Source: Nitrospirota bacterium (GTDB taxonomy: Bacteria; Nitrospirota; Thermodesulfovibrionia; UBA6902). From it: 64,000 nucleotides of DNA. Location of the stretch: assembly GCA_016214845.1 (NCBI GenBank), contig JACRMS010000020.1, positions 62,001 to 126,000 on the forward strand, read 5' to 3'. Under the pieces are notes generated by a model that saw nothing but the letters and a program-made list of their open reading frames with translations, was not told the DNA's origin and did not search any database. Both the position numbers and the translations under genes were made by a program. Positions 7,970 through 16,366 of the stretch are shown here, piece after piece. The first letter of the stretch is position 1. Every line of letters starts with the position of its first letter.

Positions 7970-8731
7970 TTATATGCAATGGTCCTCATATTCTTTTATC
8001 TTAGGTATCACGTCCAGGAACAATTTGATGACATTGCTGGCATTTTTTTTCATTGTATCGAGGATCATCTCCCAGGTTACCGGGGCCTCTTCCTCGTGCC
8101 AGCAGTCATAATCCGTTGACATAGCTATCGCGGCGTAGTGCATTTTCTTCTCCCTGGCGAGAACAACTTCGGGGACCGTGCTCATATTAATAACGTCCGC
8201 GTTCCAGCTCCTGAACATGTGGCTCTCAGCCTTTGTGGAGAAACGGGGGCCTTCGATAGTGATGACGGTCTTGTTTTTATGAAAAGGCAGTCCCATATGA
8301 TTTGCGGACAGTGAAAGCAGATCAATCAGGTCCTGACAGAACGGCTCCGCCATCGGTGTATGCACGACAACGTCCTCGTCAAAAAATGTTGTCTCCCTTT
8401 TTCTCGTGTGGTCAATGAACTGGCTGGGGAACACCAGATGTCCCGGGGCTATCTCCTGCCGCAGCGAGCCTACAGCAGTTGACGCAAGGATGTGCGTGCA
8501 CCCCTGTTCCTTCAGGGCATAAATGTTGGCCCTGAAATTTACCTTGCTCGGATAGATCGAGTGGTTCTTGCCGTGGCGTGCGATGATCACAGCGTCCACC
8601 CCTTCAATTGAGCCGCACGTAAGCACGGACGTCGGCGAGCCGTACGGCGTTTCAACTTCGATCTCCCTTGCGTTCTTGAGGATATTGGGGTCATCAAGCC
8701 CCGAACCGCCGATAATTCCGACTTTAATCAT
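7970..8731 (-). CDS. mtnP: S-methyl-5'-thioadenosine phosphorylase
   Basis: A 253-residue PNP/MTAP-family enzyme that phosphorolyses 5'-methylthioadenosine to adenine and methylthioribose-1-phosphate. Motifs are GIIGGSGLDDP at the N-terminus, RHGKNHSIYPSKVNFRANI (phosphate/ribose site, about residues 53-71), NMSTVPEVVLAREK and STDYDCWHEEE. The Asp in the last motif favours 6-aminopurines, as in MTAP, over the Asn of PNPs. A good AAGGAG precedes the ATG. About 260 bp upstream, up to the GHKL gene, carries no gene that I can see. Confidence 0.93.
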   Translation of the reverse strand: MIKVGIIGGSGLDDPNILKNAREIEVETPYGSPTSVLTCGSIEGVDAVIIARHGKNHSIYPSKVNFRANIYALKEQGCTHILASTAVGSLRQEIAPGHLVFPSQFIDHTRKRETTFFDEDVVVHTPMAEPFCQDLIDLLSLSANHMGLPFHKNKTVITIEGPRFSTKAESHMFRSWNADVINMSTVPEVVLAREKKMHYAAIAMSTDYDCWHEEEAPVTWEMILDTMKKNASNVIKLFLDVIPKIKEYEDHCI

Positions 8732-8992
8732 GATTGCTCCTTGAAATTTTATTGATATGCTGATTGAAAAAGACTGCCTATGATTATAGACGATTCAATA
8801 TTTACAACTCAACTTGTTTAATTCTTTTCCCCTGAGAATTATTGCTGAATGAGGATTTTGGCGACGAGGGTGATGTTAGAATTCCTTAATTACAATGTTC
8901 TTTCAAAAAAGCTCTGAATGGCCTGCTTTTGTGATCCGCCCTGAAACAATAAATGGGGTTCTGTCCTTAATCGCCCTTGGTAATACTACTGC

Positions 8993-11338
8993 TTAATCAA
9001 TTGCCGCAATCAATTCTTGCGTTCCTCCAAATTTAAGCAGAAACTCACCGTAGCTCGATTTAAAAAGGTCCCGAAGTACATCATCTAATTCCATTGGTTT
9101 GTCTCCCGGTGGGTCTTCTAAAGAAAATCGGAGCTTCTTTTGCTTAAGGATCGAATATAAAAACAGTGTATGAAAATAAACCTGAGAGACATACTTATTG
9201 TCTGCAATCTGTAATACTTCATCCCCGTCTAATTTGGATTTATATGTCCGCAAGAGGCTGCTGTCCATGTTGATGAATATTGTTTCAAGTTCATCCTTAT
9301 CATTCGTATCAGTTGCCATAATTTCTACTTCATCAAATGGACTGCCAGAGGCCTCGAAGTCACTCCATGTTTTAACCCCTTCTCTTTCATCTTTATACAC
9401 CAAAACCATTTGAGGTAATCCGATCTGAGGTACATTTTCCTCCTCAGGTCTTGGCTCTTTTTCTTTCAACTCTTCGATCTTCACATAGAATATCGATTCA
9501 AGCGCTCCGTCAGGCTGAACAATGGACGATAGATTAGCTTTAATTTGAAGCTCATCTCCTGCTTTTAAAGTATTCTTTGGCTGCATATTAACCCGTATTG
9601 TTCCATCTTGCGGGCTTGATTTTACCACTTGAAAGTATTCATCGATCTCTCGTGGTTTGCCGGGAGCATTTCCGCCAACAGCATCATTAGGAGCATGTTG
9701 CAAAACATAAAGATTGAGTTCTCCTTTATCTTTTATCCGGTCGAAGTATTCATTTTCAACATCTGTATCAAACCGAATTGTCTTATCTCCTCCTAAAGGA
9801 ATCGTCTTGAATATTTTCCCGTCCTTGTCCGGCTTACCCTGTATCTTAAAAATTGACGGGTATCTTTGCGATATAAACGGTTCCTTAGTTTTCGGTTTGC
9901 TATCCGTTTTAATTTTGCTTTTCTGTGTTTCGTCTTTTTTCTTATCTATTTCTTCAAGCTTAAAAGTCTGTTTCAGCAATTTGAGCATTTCAGGGTTTAG
10001 TGGAAGATTCTTGGAAAACTTTTTCAGCAATTCATTTGCATCACTCGTATCTGCCGAAAATGAATCTTTCCTCTGTTTGTATATATCATTAAGCTCACTT
10101 TTCCGGAGATATTCTGCAAGAAGACTTCTGATAATTTCGGATTCTTTCCCGTTTTTCAACCTGTCTCTTGATGCCATAAAAAGGTTATTTCGATAATGCA
10201 AGGTCATATTTGTACAGTCAACATGTATGAGCAAGTAGTCTTTGAGTAATTTATATTTCAATGATCTTGTTATAAATTCCGAGGTATAAAAGCCATGTAC
10301 CTGCCCATTAAGACTGAAGGCGACACTCATATTATTCTTGAAAAACTCGTTCTGGATTGTGTCTTTAAATTCTTTAACAGTCTTATCTTCGCTCTTAACT
10401 TTGAAAACAGTAACTGTTGCCCTGATTTTCCCAACCTCTTTATTACCTGTTATTTCCAAAGAGAATTGCCTGTCTACATATTTGTCCTTCTGATATAAAA
10501 GCCTGTTGGATATACCAAACATTATCCTTTCAAGGCCGATGTCCTTGGGATATCTTTCCTTACGGTCGATGATATAAATTGGTAGAGCCGGATTATGGAG
10601 GTATTCATTAACGCTCTGATTTAAGTCTCTGGAAATAACCGACTTGCTCCCCGGAGGCAGATCGTAGGAGTAGAGTTTAATAATGGTACCGGTTCTAAAC
10701 TTACGCCTATAAATGTTCAGGTCTAATTCATCGATTGGGAATTCAGGTATCTTGCCGTCTGGGCAGAAATACTCATAGTATGTGTTTTTCTTGGTTTCCT
10801 CTTCTTCTTTGGTAAGAGGATGTATTCTCAGCAGGCTGAATCCGAAGTTCCCTGTACTGTCATATCGTTTGGAAGCTACAAGCTGGTATCTTTTTTCACC
10901 ACAATATACAAGCGCCCCGGCTCCGCCCATATTGTACTTGCCCTGGACGAACTTGATATCGTTTTTATTCCCTCGTAAAAGTGATAGAAAAGTATTAGGG
11001 AAATCCTGAGGATGCTGCCCTTCACCGTTATCGAATATTACAAGTGAACTATCACCCCGTGGGCTGTTGGGATCGGCTAAAATCTGGATGTCTTGAGCTA
11101 CTTCATTCCTGTATACTTGAAGATCGAAGTTTTCATAGCTGTAAAAACTGCGCACCGCATCATGCATATTCTTTGGTGCAACCTGTGAACGAGGGTCAAT
11201 GCCCTGTTCATAGCACTTCTTCATCAGCATGGCATCGATAGAGTTTGTTAGTTTTTCGACGAGGGCTGCGACAGGTTTTGCTTGCTGGTTTTCAACGACA
11301 CTAACGTTGCTTTCGTAACTGAAAAAAATATATGCCAA
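8993..11338 (-). CDS. GHKL (Hsp90/MutL/MORC-like) ATPase, probable defence-island protein
   Basis: A 781-residue protein with a complete Bergerat ATP-binding fold at the N-terminus. The N box is EKLTNSIDA (28-36, the Asn coordinating Mg2+), the G1 box FDNGEGQ (102-108) and the G2/lid GKYNMGGAGAL (133-143). No HisKA or receiver domain is present, so it is not a sensor kinase. A long middle region follows, then a charged Lys-rich linker near residue 460 and an unrecognised C-terminal half. MutL/MORC-like ATPases of this kind occur in bacterial restriction-modification neighbourhoods. It faces away from the other defence genes and has its own upstream region. Confidence 0.75.
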   Translation of the reverse strand: MAYIFFSYESNVSVVENQQAKPVAALVEKLTNSIDAMLMKKCYEQGIDPRSQVAPKNMHDAVRSFYSYENFDLQVYRNEVAQDIQILADPNSPRGDSSLVIFDNGEGQHPQDFPNTFLSLLRGNKNDIKFVQGKYNMGGAGALVYCGEKRYQLVASKRYDSTGNFGFSLLRIHPLTKEEEETKKNTYYEYFCPDGKIPEFPIDELDLNIYRRKFRTGTIIKLYSYDLPPGSKSVISRDLNQSVNEYLHNPALPIYIIDRKERYPKDIGLERIMFGISNRLLYQKDKYVDRQFSLEITGNKEVGKIRATVTVFKVKSEDKTVKEFKDTIQNEFFKNNMSVAFSLNGQVHGFYTSEFITRSLKYKLLKDYLLIHVDCTNMTLHYRNNLFMASRDRLKNGKESEIIRSLLAEYLRKSELNDIYKQRKDSFSADTSDANELLKKFSKNLPLNPEMLKLLKQTFKLEEIDKKKDETQKSKIKTDSKPKTKEPFISQRYPSIFKIQGKPDKDGKIFKTIPLGGDKTIRFDTDVENEYFDRIKDKGELNLYVLQHAPNDAVGGNAPGKPREIDEYFQVVKSSPQDGTIRVNMQPKNTLKAGDELQIKANLSSIVQPDGALESIFYVKIEELKEKEPRPEEENVPQIGLPQMVLVYKDEREGVKTWSDFEASGSPFDEVEIMATDTNDKDELETIFINMDSSLLRTYKSKLDGDEVLQIADNKYVSQVYFHTLFLYSILKQKKLRFSLEDPPGDKPMELDDVLRDLFKSSYGEFLLKFGGTQELIAAID

Positions 11339-11394
11339 AAGATTTATAATCCTGTATCAATGCATACACGATAATTCATGAAAGGAGGATCGGC

Positions 11395-11634
11395 ATGAGG
11401 TATTCTGTTCTTGCATATGATGTCCCAATGAAAATAAATCATCCGATTGAGGGGCATTATTTTGTTCATGAGGAGGAATTGGGTTATTACAAAACTCTTA
11501 AGGGGGCATTAAAGAAATGCGAACGCTTTTGCAAAGAAAACAAACATGAATTATATCTGTGTTATGTCACTGAATACGATGACGATGGCAATCAGCTTGC
11601 ACACAAACCTTATGATGAATGGGTAACCGTGTAA
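11395..11634 (+). CDS. Small hypothetical protein
   Basis: A 79-residue acidic, Tyr-rich protein (MRYSVLAYDVP...YDEWVTV) with a very strong ribosome site (AAAGGAGG, six bases before the ATG), so it is probably translated. I do not recognise the family. It looks like a compact alpha/beta fold with no signal peptide, membrane segment or metal motif. It starts 56 bp from the divergent GHKL ATPase gene and precedes the antitoxin-like/nucleotidyltransferase pair. A small regulator or antitoxin is possible but unproven. Confidence 0.65.
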   Translation: MRYSVLAYDVPMKINHPIEGHYFVHEEELGYYKTLKGALKKCERFCKENKHELYLCYVTEYDDDGNQLAHKPYDEWVTV

Positions 11635-11715
11635 ATGCAATTTGTTCGAATTATTGGCTTAAACGAAACCGCATCCCAAAATTAGATTTTTAACCGACAA
11701 TCAAAACTCTTGCGC

Positions 11716-11761
11716 TTTTCCACCACAAAAAGCATAATAACAGCATGAAAGTGGTGGAAAA
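11716..11761. promoter_or_regulatory. Inverted repeat spanning the start codon of the antitoxin-like gene
   Basis: Perfect 11-bp arms TTTTCCACCAC (11716-11726) and GTGGTGGAAAA (11751-11761) flank a 24-bp spacer that contains the ATG at 11745. The geometry fits an autoregulatory operator or a translation-blocking hairpin. A further GTGGTGGAAA copy occurs just after the downstream nucleotidyltransferase gene (about 12774). Confidence 0.5.
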
Positions 11762-12107
11762 TGACAAGGTCATAAGCGGGATGCTTCGGGATGAGCTTAA
11801 ACGTTGCCGGGAGATGATCGACGGTCTTGAGCGGTCTGTATCCGGGCTTCCCAAAGGCGCATTGAATGAGCGGAAGAAAAGATACAAGGGTAAGATATAT
11901 TCATACTCTTGTCTGAAATATCGCGAAGGTGAAAAAGTTATTAGTAAGCACATTCCGAATAAAGAAGTGCCGGAGATATTAAAGAAGCTGGAACTGAGAA
12001 AAAAGTATGAAAAAGAAATACAGTCCTACAAAAAGAAAATATCCTATCTGAACAAGATCACTAAGACCGACAATAAAAGGGGACATGGAGATATCGCTAA
12101 AAAATAA
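11745..12107 (+). CDS. DUF6788-like antitoxin-type protein
   Basis: A 120-residue, very basic, helix-rich protein. The core GLPKGALNERKKRYKGKIYSY followed by YREGEKVISKHI resembles the DUF6788-type small proteins commonly paired with nucleotidyltransferases. The C-terminal third is a Lys/Glu-rich probable coiled coil. Its 3' end overlaps the nucleotidyltransferase gene by 23 bp, a tight coupling typical of antitoxin-toxin pairs. The start codon sits inside an 11-bp inverted repeat. The family assignment is from memory of sequence patterns and should be treated as provisional. Confidence 0.6.
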   Translation: MKVVENDKVISGMLRDELKRCREMIDGLERSVSGLPKGALNERKKRYKGKIYSYSCLKYREGEKVISKHIPNKEVPEILKKLELRKKYEKEIQSYKKKISYLNKITKTDNKRGHGDIAKK

Positions 12108-12768
12108 AAACATATTCCCGGCGGAAGTCATAAAGCTCCTTCAGGCATTTTATTCGGTCGGGTTTTTCGACGAGTCCCTGCTGATCGGAAGCTGGGTCAT
12201 GTCTCTTTATCAGGAGGCTTTTGGCATTCAGTATGTTTTGCGCACGATGGATATCGATTTTGCAGTAAAGTTTGCTCTATCTGACAGAAACAAAGAAATA
12301 GACCTTGAGAAAGTCATTACTGATCTCGGTTATATCCCTGTCGTTATGCAGTCTGGTATTCGCAAGTTTACCCGTGAAAACTTCACTGTTGAATTTGTTA
12401 CCCACCGAAAAGGCGGTAGAGACGTTCAGATTGTGCCAATAAGAAAATGGAATATCACAGCTTCGCCACTCCCGTTTGTTGACCTCCTTCTTGGTTTTCC
12501 ATTTATAGCGGATTTAGGGAATTTCAAGGTAAGAGCTCCATTGCCTGAAGCCTTTTTTGTCCATAAATTAATTACTGCACAAAGACGACCGGGTGAGGGC
12601 AAGAAAGCTAAAGATCTCGATCAATGTTCAATCATTGCCCGTCAGCTCGATCCCGACCGTTTGGATACGGTTGTCGGGTCATTCAAGTTCAGCAGGAAAA
12701 CTCAGAAAGCGTTAAGAGCCTCATGTGAGGCGATCGAATTTCCCCCACAAAAGTTGAGATTAAAGTAA
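12085..12768 (+). CDS. Nucleotidyltransferase-fold protein (toxin-like partner)
   Basis: A 227-residue protein of the NTP-transferase superfamily, close to the GSU-type NTP_transf_8 group. The core LIGSWVMSLYQ followed by RTMDIDFAV contains the GS and DxD catalytic signature (about residues 33-62). VEFVTHRKGGRDVQI supplies the probable third acidic strand. Together with the overlapping upstream gene it forms a likely toxin-antitoxin or defence pair in which the transferase would modify tRNA or another target. It is followed by a direct copy of the GTGGTGGAAA motif. Alternatively it is a plain nucleotidyltransferase of unknown role. Confidence 0.7.
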   Translation: MEISLKNKNIFPAEVIKLLQAFYSVGFFDESLLIGSWVMSLYQEAFGIQYVLRTMDIDFAVKFALSDRNKEIDLEKVITDLGYIPVVMQSGIRKFTRENFTVEFVTHRKGGRDVQIVPIRKWNITASPLPFVDLLLGFPFIADLGNFKVRAPLPEAFFVHKLITAQRRPGEGKKAKDLDQCSIIARQLDPDRLDTVVGSFKFSRKTQKALRASCEAIEFPPQKLRLK

Positions 12769-12895
12769 TGATGTGGTGGAAACACTGTAATATAAAACTC
12801 ACAAATTGTGTTTAGAACAACATGTAAATGCAAATGGTGTCATCAAAATGAAAAAGGAAAAACTATAGCCAAAGACGAGGGGAAAAAGAAGAAGT

Positions 12896-13717
12896 ATGGG
12901 CGATAAGCACATTAGGCACGTATTAGGATTATCCGGCGGCAAGGATAGCGCCGCTCTTGCAGTATATCTTCACGACAAAATTCCCAACATCGAGTATTTC
13001 TTTTGTGACACAGGTTGTGAGTTGCCGGAAACATATGAGTTTTTGGAACGTCTCAAAGCTCGTCTCGGGATAGAAATAACGTATCTGAATAAGGAGTTGA
13101 TTCCTAAAGATGATCCTGAGGCTATCTTTAAACACTGGTTAACTATTTATAATGGTTTTTTGCCTTCCGCTATGGCGCGCTGGTGCACTAAGCAATTGAA
13201 GATTGTCCCTCTTGAGAAGTTTATTGGAGATAATGAGACTATCAGTTATATTGCGATAAGAGCGGATGAGGATCGCGACGGCTACATATCTTCCAAAGAT
13301 AATATCAATCCTGCCTACCCATTTAAAGAAGCTGGTATTACAAAGAAAGATGTTTTTCAGATACTGGAAGACAGCGGAATAGGCTTCCCCAAATATTATG
13401 AATGGCGGTCCCGCTCCGGATGCTATTTTTGTTTTTTTCAGCGGAAGATAGAGTGGATTGGACTTTATGATAACCATCCTGATCTTTTTGAGAAGGCGGC
13501 GAGGTATGAGGGCGAACATTCTGATGGACGGAAGTTCACCTGGAATGATAATGAAACTCTTCGGGAGTTACTTGAACGACGGGGAAGAATAATTGACGAG
13601 CATAAGAAGCTTGAAGCACGTTTGACGAAAGAAAAATCCAATAAGACGTTGATCGATGTTTTATCACAGCTTGATGAGGATGAGGGTTTTAATCCGTGTT
13701 CTGCTTGTCATTTGTAA
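12896..13717 (+). CDS. PAPS-reductase-family PP-loop protein, SspD/DndC-like
   Basis: A 273-residue PP-loop ATP pyrophosphatase. The P-loop LSGGKDSAALAVYL (about residues 12-25) is intact. RWCTKQLK (96-103) and RSGCYFCFFQRK (about 172-183) match the cysteine pattern of the phosphoadenosine-phosphosulfate-reductase-like enzymes that activate DNA for phosphorothioation. A further CSACH closes the protein. It is shorter than typical DndC and nearer SspD size. No assimilatory sulfate genes lie nearby, and the convergent neighbour 42 bp away is a sulfur-binding HNH nuclease. This favours a DNA-modification role over sulfate reduction. A cysteine desulfurase partner is not in the window. Confidence 0.78.
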   Translation: MGDKHIRHVLGLSGGKDSAALAVYLHDKIPNIEYFFCDTGCELPETYEFLERLKARLGIEITYLNKELIPKDDPEAIFKHWLTIYNGFLPSAMARWCTKQLKIVPLEKFIGDNETISYIAIRADEDRDGYISSKDNINPAYPFKEAGITKKDVFQILEDSGIGFPKYYEWRSRSGCYFCFFQRKIEWIGLYDNHPDLFEKAARYEGEHSDGRKFTWNDNETLRELLERRGRIIDEHKKLEARLTKEKSNKTLIDVLSQLDEDEGFNPCSACHL

Positions 13718-13759
13718 TTCTTTTGAAGTTGCCACTGCGACTTTAAAAAGGTTGAATAA

Positions 13760-14647
13760 TTATAACTCTCTGTATTCACCACGAAATACTTCTCTTACAT
13801 GCCACTCGATAAATTCTCTATCGGGATAGTAGGATTTCCTCTGAGGAGGAGTAGTTTTTTTGCCATGAAAATTCATCAGCCATTCCTGAAATCCAACTGT
13901 CCCGTATGCGTGGGCCGATACTAATATTTTCATTTTGTCAGATATGGTAAAGGCGCCTCTATCAAACAATTTGTGGTGTAATGCGCATAAAGCAAGTCCA
14001 TTAACTTCAGTATCAGGGCCTCCAGCCTGGTACCATTTAATATGTGCTGCTTCTAATGCAATGGGAAAGTGGCCTAATCTCACATCAAAACCACACACAG
14101 CACATCTGTATTTATATGCCCTCAAAATATTTTCCCAAAATTCAGGATGCCTCTTTTTTCCCTCAGATATTTGTGACTCAATATCGATTCCCACTGATTG
14201 CAGAATATCCTCATGAATTGATGAAGGGAAATTTGAGTCTAAAAGTTCCTGGACTACTTTGACTAACAATTTCTTATCTGCCTGAAATGTATCGAAAAGA
14301 TGTTTCGGGAATCCACCTGCAACCTTGTAATTAATAAGATCAGCCTTTTGGGGATCGCCGCTTTTGTTGAGTTCAATCTCCTCAGTCCCGGAAACTTCCC
14401 ATAAATTGTCATTTTGCAATCTCCAAAATGGATATTCAGTTCGATAATTCAAACGCACAGGACCAAATTCTCTCAATAATATACCCAAGGTTTTGTCTAT
14501 TTCCTCATAAGAAATCATTCTGCTTTTGTTTTGAAATAGTTTCCCAAGAGCAAATAACAATAATAGTGGTTTATGAGGAGCTCTTTCTCCGCCTCTTTTC
14601 CAGACTGTAATTTTTCTGAATTGTTTTAAGATCGTTTCCTTATTCAT
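13760..14647 (-). CDS. Sulfur-binding-domain HNH restriction endonuclease (ScoMcrA-like)
   Basis: A 295-residue two-domain nuclease. The N-terminal part has HKPLLLLFALGKL (25-37), FGPVRLNYRTEYPFWRLQND (61-80) and LWEV. These match the sulfur-binding domain that recognises phosphorothioated DNA in ScoMcrA-type type IV enzymes. The C-terminal part is an HNH/McrA domain: CAVC (182-185), AAHI (200-203), NGLALCALHHKLFDRG (216-231). Metal-binding and catalytic residues all appear present. Its ATG follows the short ATPase gene by 5 bp and uses a GAAGGA site inside that gene's end. It should cut foreign PT-modified DNA or act with a local PT system. Confidence 0.85.
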   Translation of the reverse strand: MNKETILKQFRKITVWKRGGERAPHKPLLLLFALGKLFQNKSRMISYEEIDKTLGILLREFGPVRLNYRTEYPFWRLQNDNLWEVSGTEEIELNKSGDPQKADLINYKVAGGFPKHLFDTFQADKKLLVKVVQELLDSNFPSSIHEDILQSVGIDIESQISEGKKRHPEFWENILRAYKYRCAVCGFDVRLGHFPIALEAAHIKWYQAGGPDTEVNGLALCALHHKLFDRGAFTISDKMKILVSAHAYGTVGFQEWLMNFHGKKTTPPQRKSYYPDREFIEWHVREVFRGEYREL

Positions 14648-14652
14648 TTACA

Positions 14653-15135
14653 TTATCCTTCGACAACTATGGCTGTAGCCAATATCCCTGGTTTGGTTCC
14701 CCTGACACCCTCCCAATATTTTTCGCTTCCATTCTTTAAGGCGCGCACTAAAGTATAAGCAATAGGCTCTCTTTGTGATGTCGCCACCGCTTTGATCAGT
14801 CCCCTATCATTTATGCTCTTTAGTGATTTGCTTATATGTTTCCCTGAATCATTAAGAATACTGATTGCATTCGACCTGATCTTGTCATCCTTGCCCGAAC
14901 ATAGAGCTGCCAGGAAATGAGCGAAGGCCGACTTCCCTGTGCCATAGACCTCGGTTAATGTCCAGGCCCGTACAGAATTAGGAGAATTCAAAGCATCGCA
15001 AAAGCGCTGGATAAAATCATTTGCCTTGGGCGTTGGAATATACCCATTGACGCTGTCTGCAATATTAAGATCGCGCTCAAGATTTACGGAGCGAGTATAC
15101 CTGCGTTTTATTTTTATGCAATCATAAAGAGACAC
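14653..15135 (-). CDS. Truncated P-loop ATPase fragment
   Basis: A 160-residue N-terminal piece of an ATPase. The Walker A-like TEVYGTGKSAFAHFLAALC (about residues 60-78) is clear. No Walker B, sensor or arginine finger follows before the stop. Partners of DUF4007 in such islands are normally far longer (on the order of a thousand residues, by recollection), so most of the protein seems to be missing. It starts at a GTG 3 bp after the DUF4007 stop, with a GAGG site. It ends 5 bp before the HNH gene and supplies that gene's ribosome site. The short frame is therefore clean and coupled, either a neat deletion or a genuinely minimal protein. Confidence 0.6.
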   Translation of the reverse strand: MSLYDCIKIKRRYTRSVNLERDLNIADSVNGYIPTPKANDFIQRFCDALNSPNSVRAWTLTEVYGTGKSAFAHFLAALCSGKDDKIRSNAISILNDSGKHISKSLKSINDRGLIKAVATSQREPIAYTLVRALKNGSEKYWEGVRGTKPGILATAIVVEG

Positions 15136-15138
15136 TGT

Positions 15139-16068
15139 TCAGCCTCGCTTCCGGTAATAATGCTTTAAGAGCCTTTCAGATAATTCCTGAGGGTTTTTAT
15201 CGTAAGACATCTGAATTAATCCCGCAGTTTCAGATAGAAATATATCATCAAATTGTGTAGAGATTATTTCAATTGCCTCACAGAGCACATTTTCCCTGAT
15301 CTTAAAGCATAACCCCGGACTTCCCTCATCATATAATAAACGGGAGATGGTTATAGTTTTTGCCCCTTCAGCATGAGATGCAGCAAATTCGAGACACGCT
15401 GCAACTATGATTTCGGGGGTCAATCCTGCTTTCGGGCCGATATTCATTGCATATTGTTTCGGATCCCCATAATGCTTAATTAATCCTAACTCAACAAACG
15501 GGCTATCTATTGAATCCTCTATCAGTCCTTCCCGGCTTCTCTGTTCAACGAACATCCTGAGAAGGCAAGTAGTATCTTTGGAAAGAGATGATACATTTAT
15601 GTTGCTTAATGGAAACTCTCGATCTTTGAATTCAATGAGCCCGGAGAGCATATCTTCTGAAGTAAAAACAGGCTGATTGAAGATGTTGAAAGCATAATAC
15701 CAAGCTGTGGCTTGGCAAGGCGCTTTCAAAAGATTCCAGTGTAGCAGCCATAATGAGGCAGTATCCTCAAGATAAGGATCCCATCCTTCACAGCCGAGTA
15801 ATTGTTTTCCAAAATCAGTCGGGATAATTGCTCGACTGTTTTTCTTAGGATCCTCCTGAAGAATTTTATATGCTAAACTCCAATATCTGATAGCCTTCGC
15901 CATGTTCTTCCCCACGCCCAAAATAGAAGGCGCAGACTCCTCAGAAAAAACAGTATTGTTTTCTAATGCCTTCTCAAACCCTTTCTTCAGCCATCCGAAG
16001 CGAGGATGGAAGGTTTCATGTCTTGCAAATATTGGATTGATATTGGATGTTGATTTAGATGTAATCAC
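15139..16068 (-). CDS. DUF4007 family protein
   Basis: A 309-residue soluble protein of the DUF4007 family. It begins with the characteristic ARHETFHPRFGWLKKGFEKA (about residues 14-33), then GVGKNMAKAIRYWSLAYKI, FGKQLL and a helical C-terminal domain. The N-terminal stretch resembles a winged-helix DNA-binding module. DUF4007 proteins occur in defence islands with PAPS-reductase-like and ATPase genes, which matches the genes here. The biochemical role is not known to me. It heads the minus-strand run DUF4007, ATPase fragment, HNH nuclease with gaps of 3-5 bp. Confidence 0.8.
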   Translation of the reverse strand: MITSKSTSNINPIFARHETFHPRFGWLKKGFEKALENNTVFSEESAPSILGVGKNMAKAIRYWSLAYKILQEDPKKNSRAIIPTDFGKQLLGCEGWDPYLEDTASLWLLHWNLLKAPCQATAWYYAFNIFNQPVFTSEDMLSGLIEFKDREFPLSNINVSSLSKDTTCLLRMFVEQRSREGLIEDSIDSPFVELGLIKHYGDPKQYAMNIGPKAGLTPEIIVAACLEFAASHAEGAKTITISRLLYDEGSPGLCFKIRENVLCEAIEIISTQFDDIFLSETAGLIQMSYDKNPQELSERLLKHYYRKRG

Positions 16069-16366
16069 AATTATGGATACCTAACAATTTTAAAATTCAA
16101 CGCTTAATTTTAATCCAACGTCGAGTGAAACGGCAAGGAGAATATGTGCATAGTGCAATAGAGCAGAAGCTCGGAAGGCCAACAACACTCAGCAATAAAT
16201 TATTCTTCCTCACCCCCTCTGCCTCAATTATAGGTAGATTGCCTTTCAAGTGTGCCCCCCATGGAATTTGTGAAACAAGTTGCTTCACAAATAACCTGTC
16301 AGAAAAAAATCCCGGGCGTAAGACTTAACAATAACTCGTGCCAGATTGGTGTACTTTTAATATTAT
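16069..16366. other. Intergenic stretch without a recognisable gene
   Basis: About 300 bp between the DUF4007 gene and the metallopeptidase-barrel gene. Short open frames exist on both strands but show no family pattern and no ribosome site. It probably holds the promoter for the DUF4007 operon and marks the edge of the defence island. Confidence 0.4.

Noticed and set aside
12896-13717. PP-loop gene as assimilatory PAPS reductase (cysH)
   Set aside because: No sulfate-assimilation genes nearby, and its convergent neighbour is a sulfur-binding nuclease; a defence role fits better.
16097-16328. Two overlapping small open frames between DUF4007 and the metallopeptidase gene
   Set aside because: No ribosome sites and no protein-like pattern; likely chance frames.
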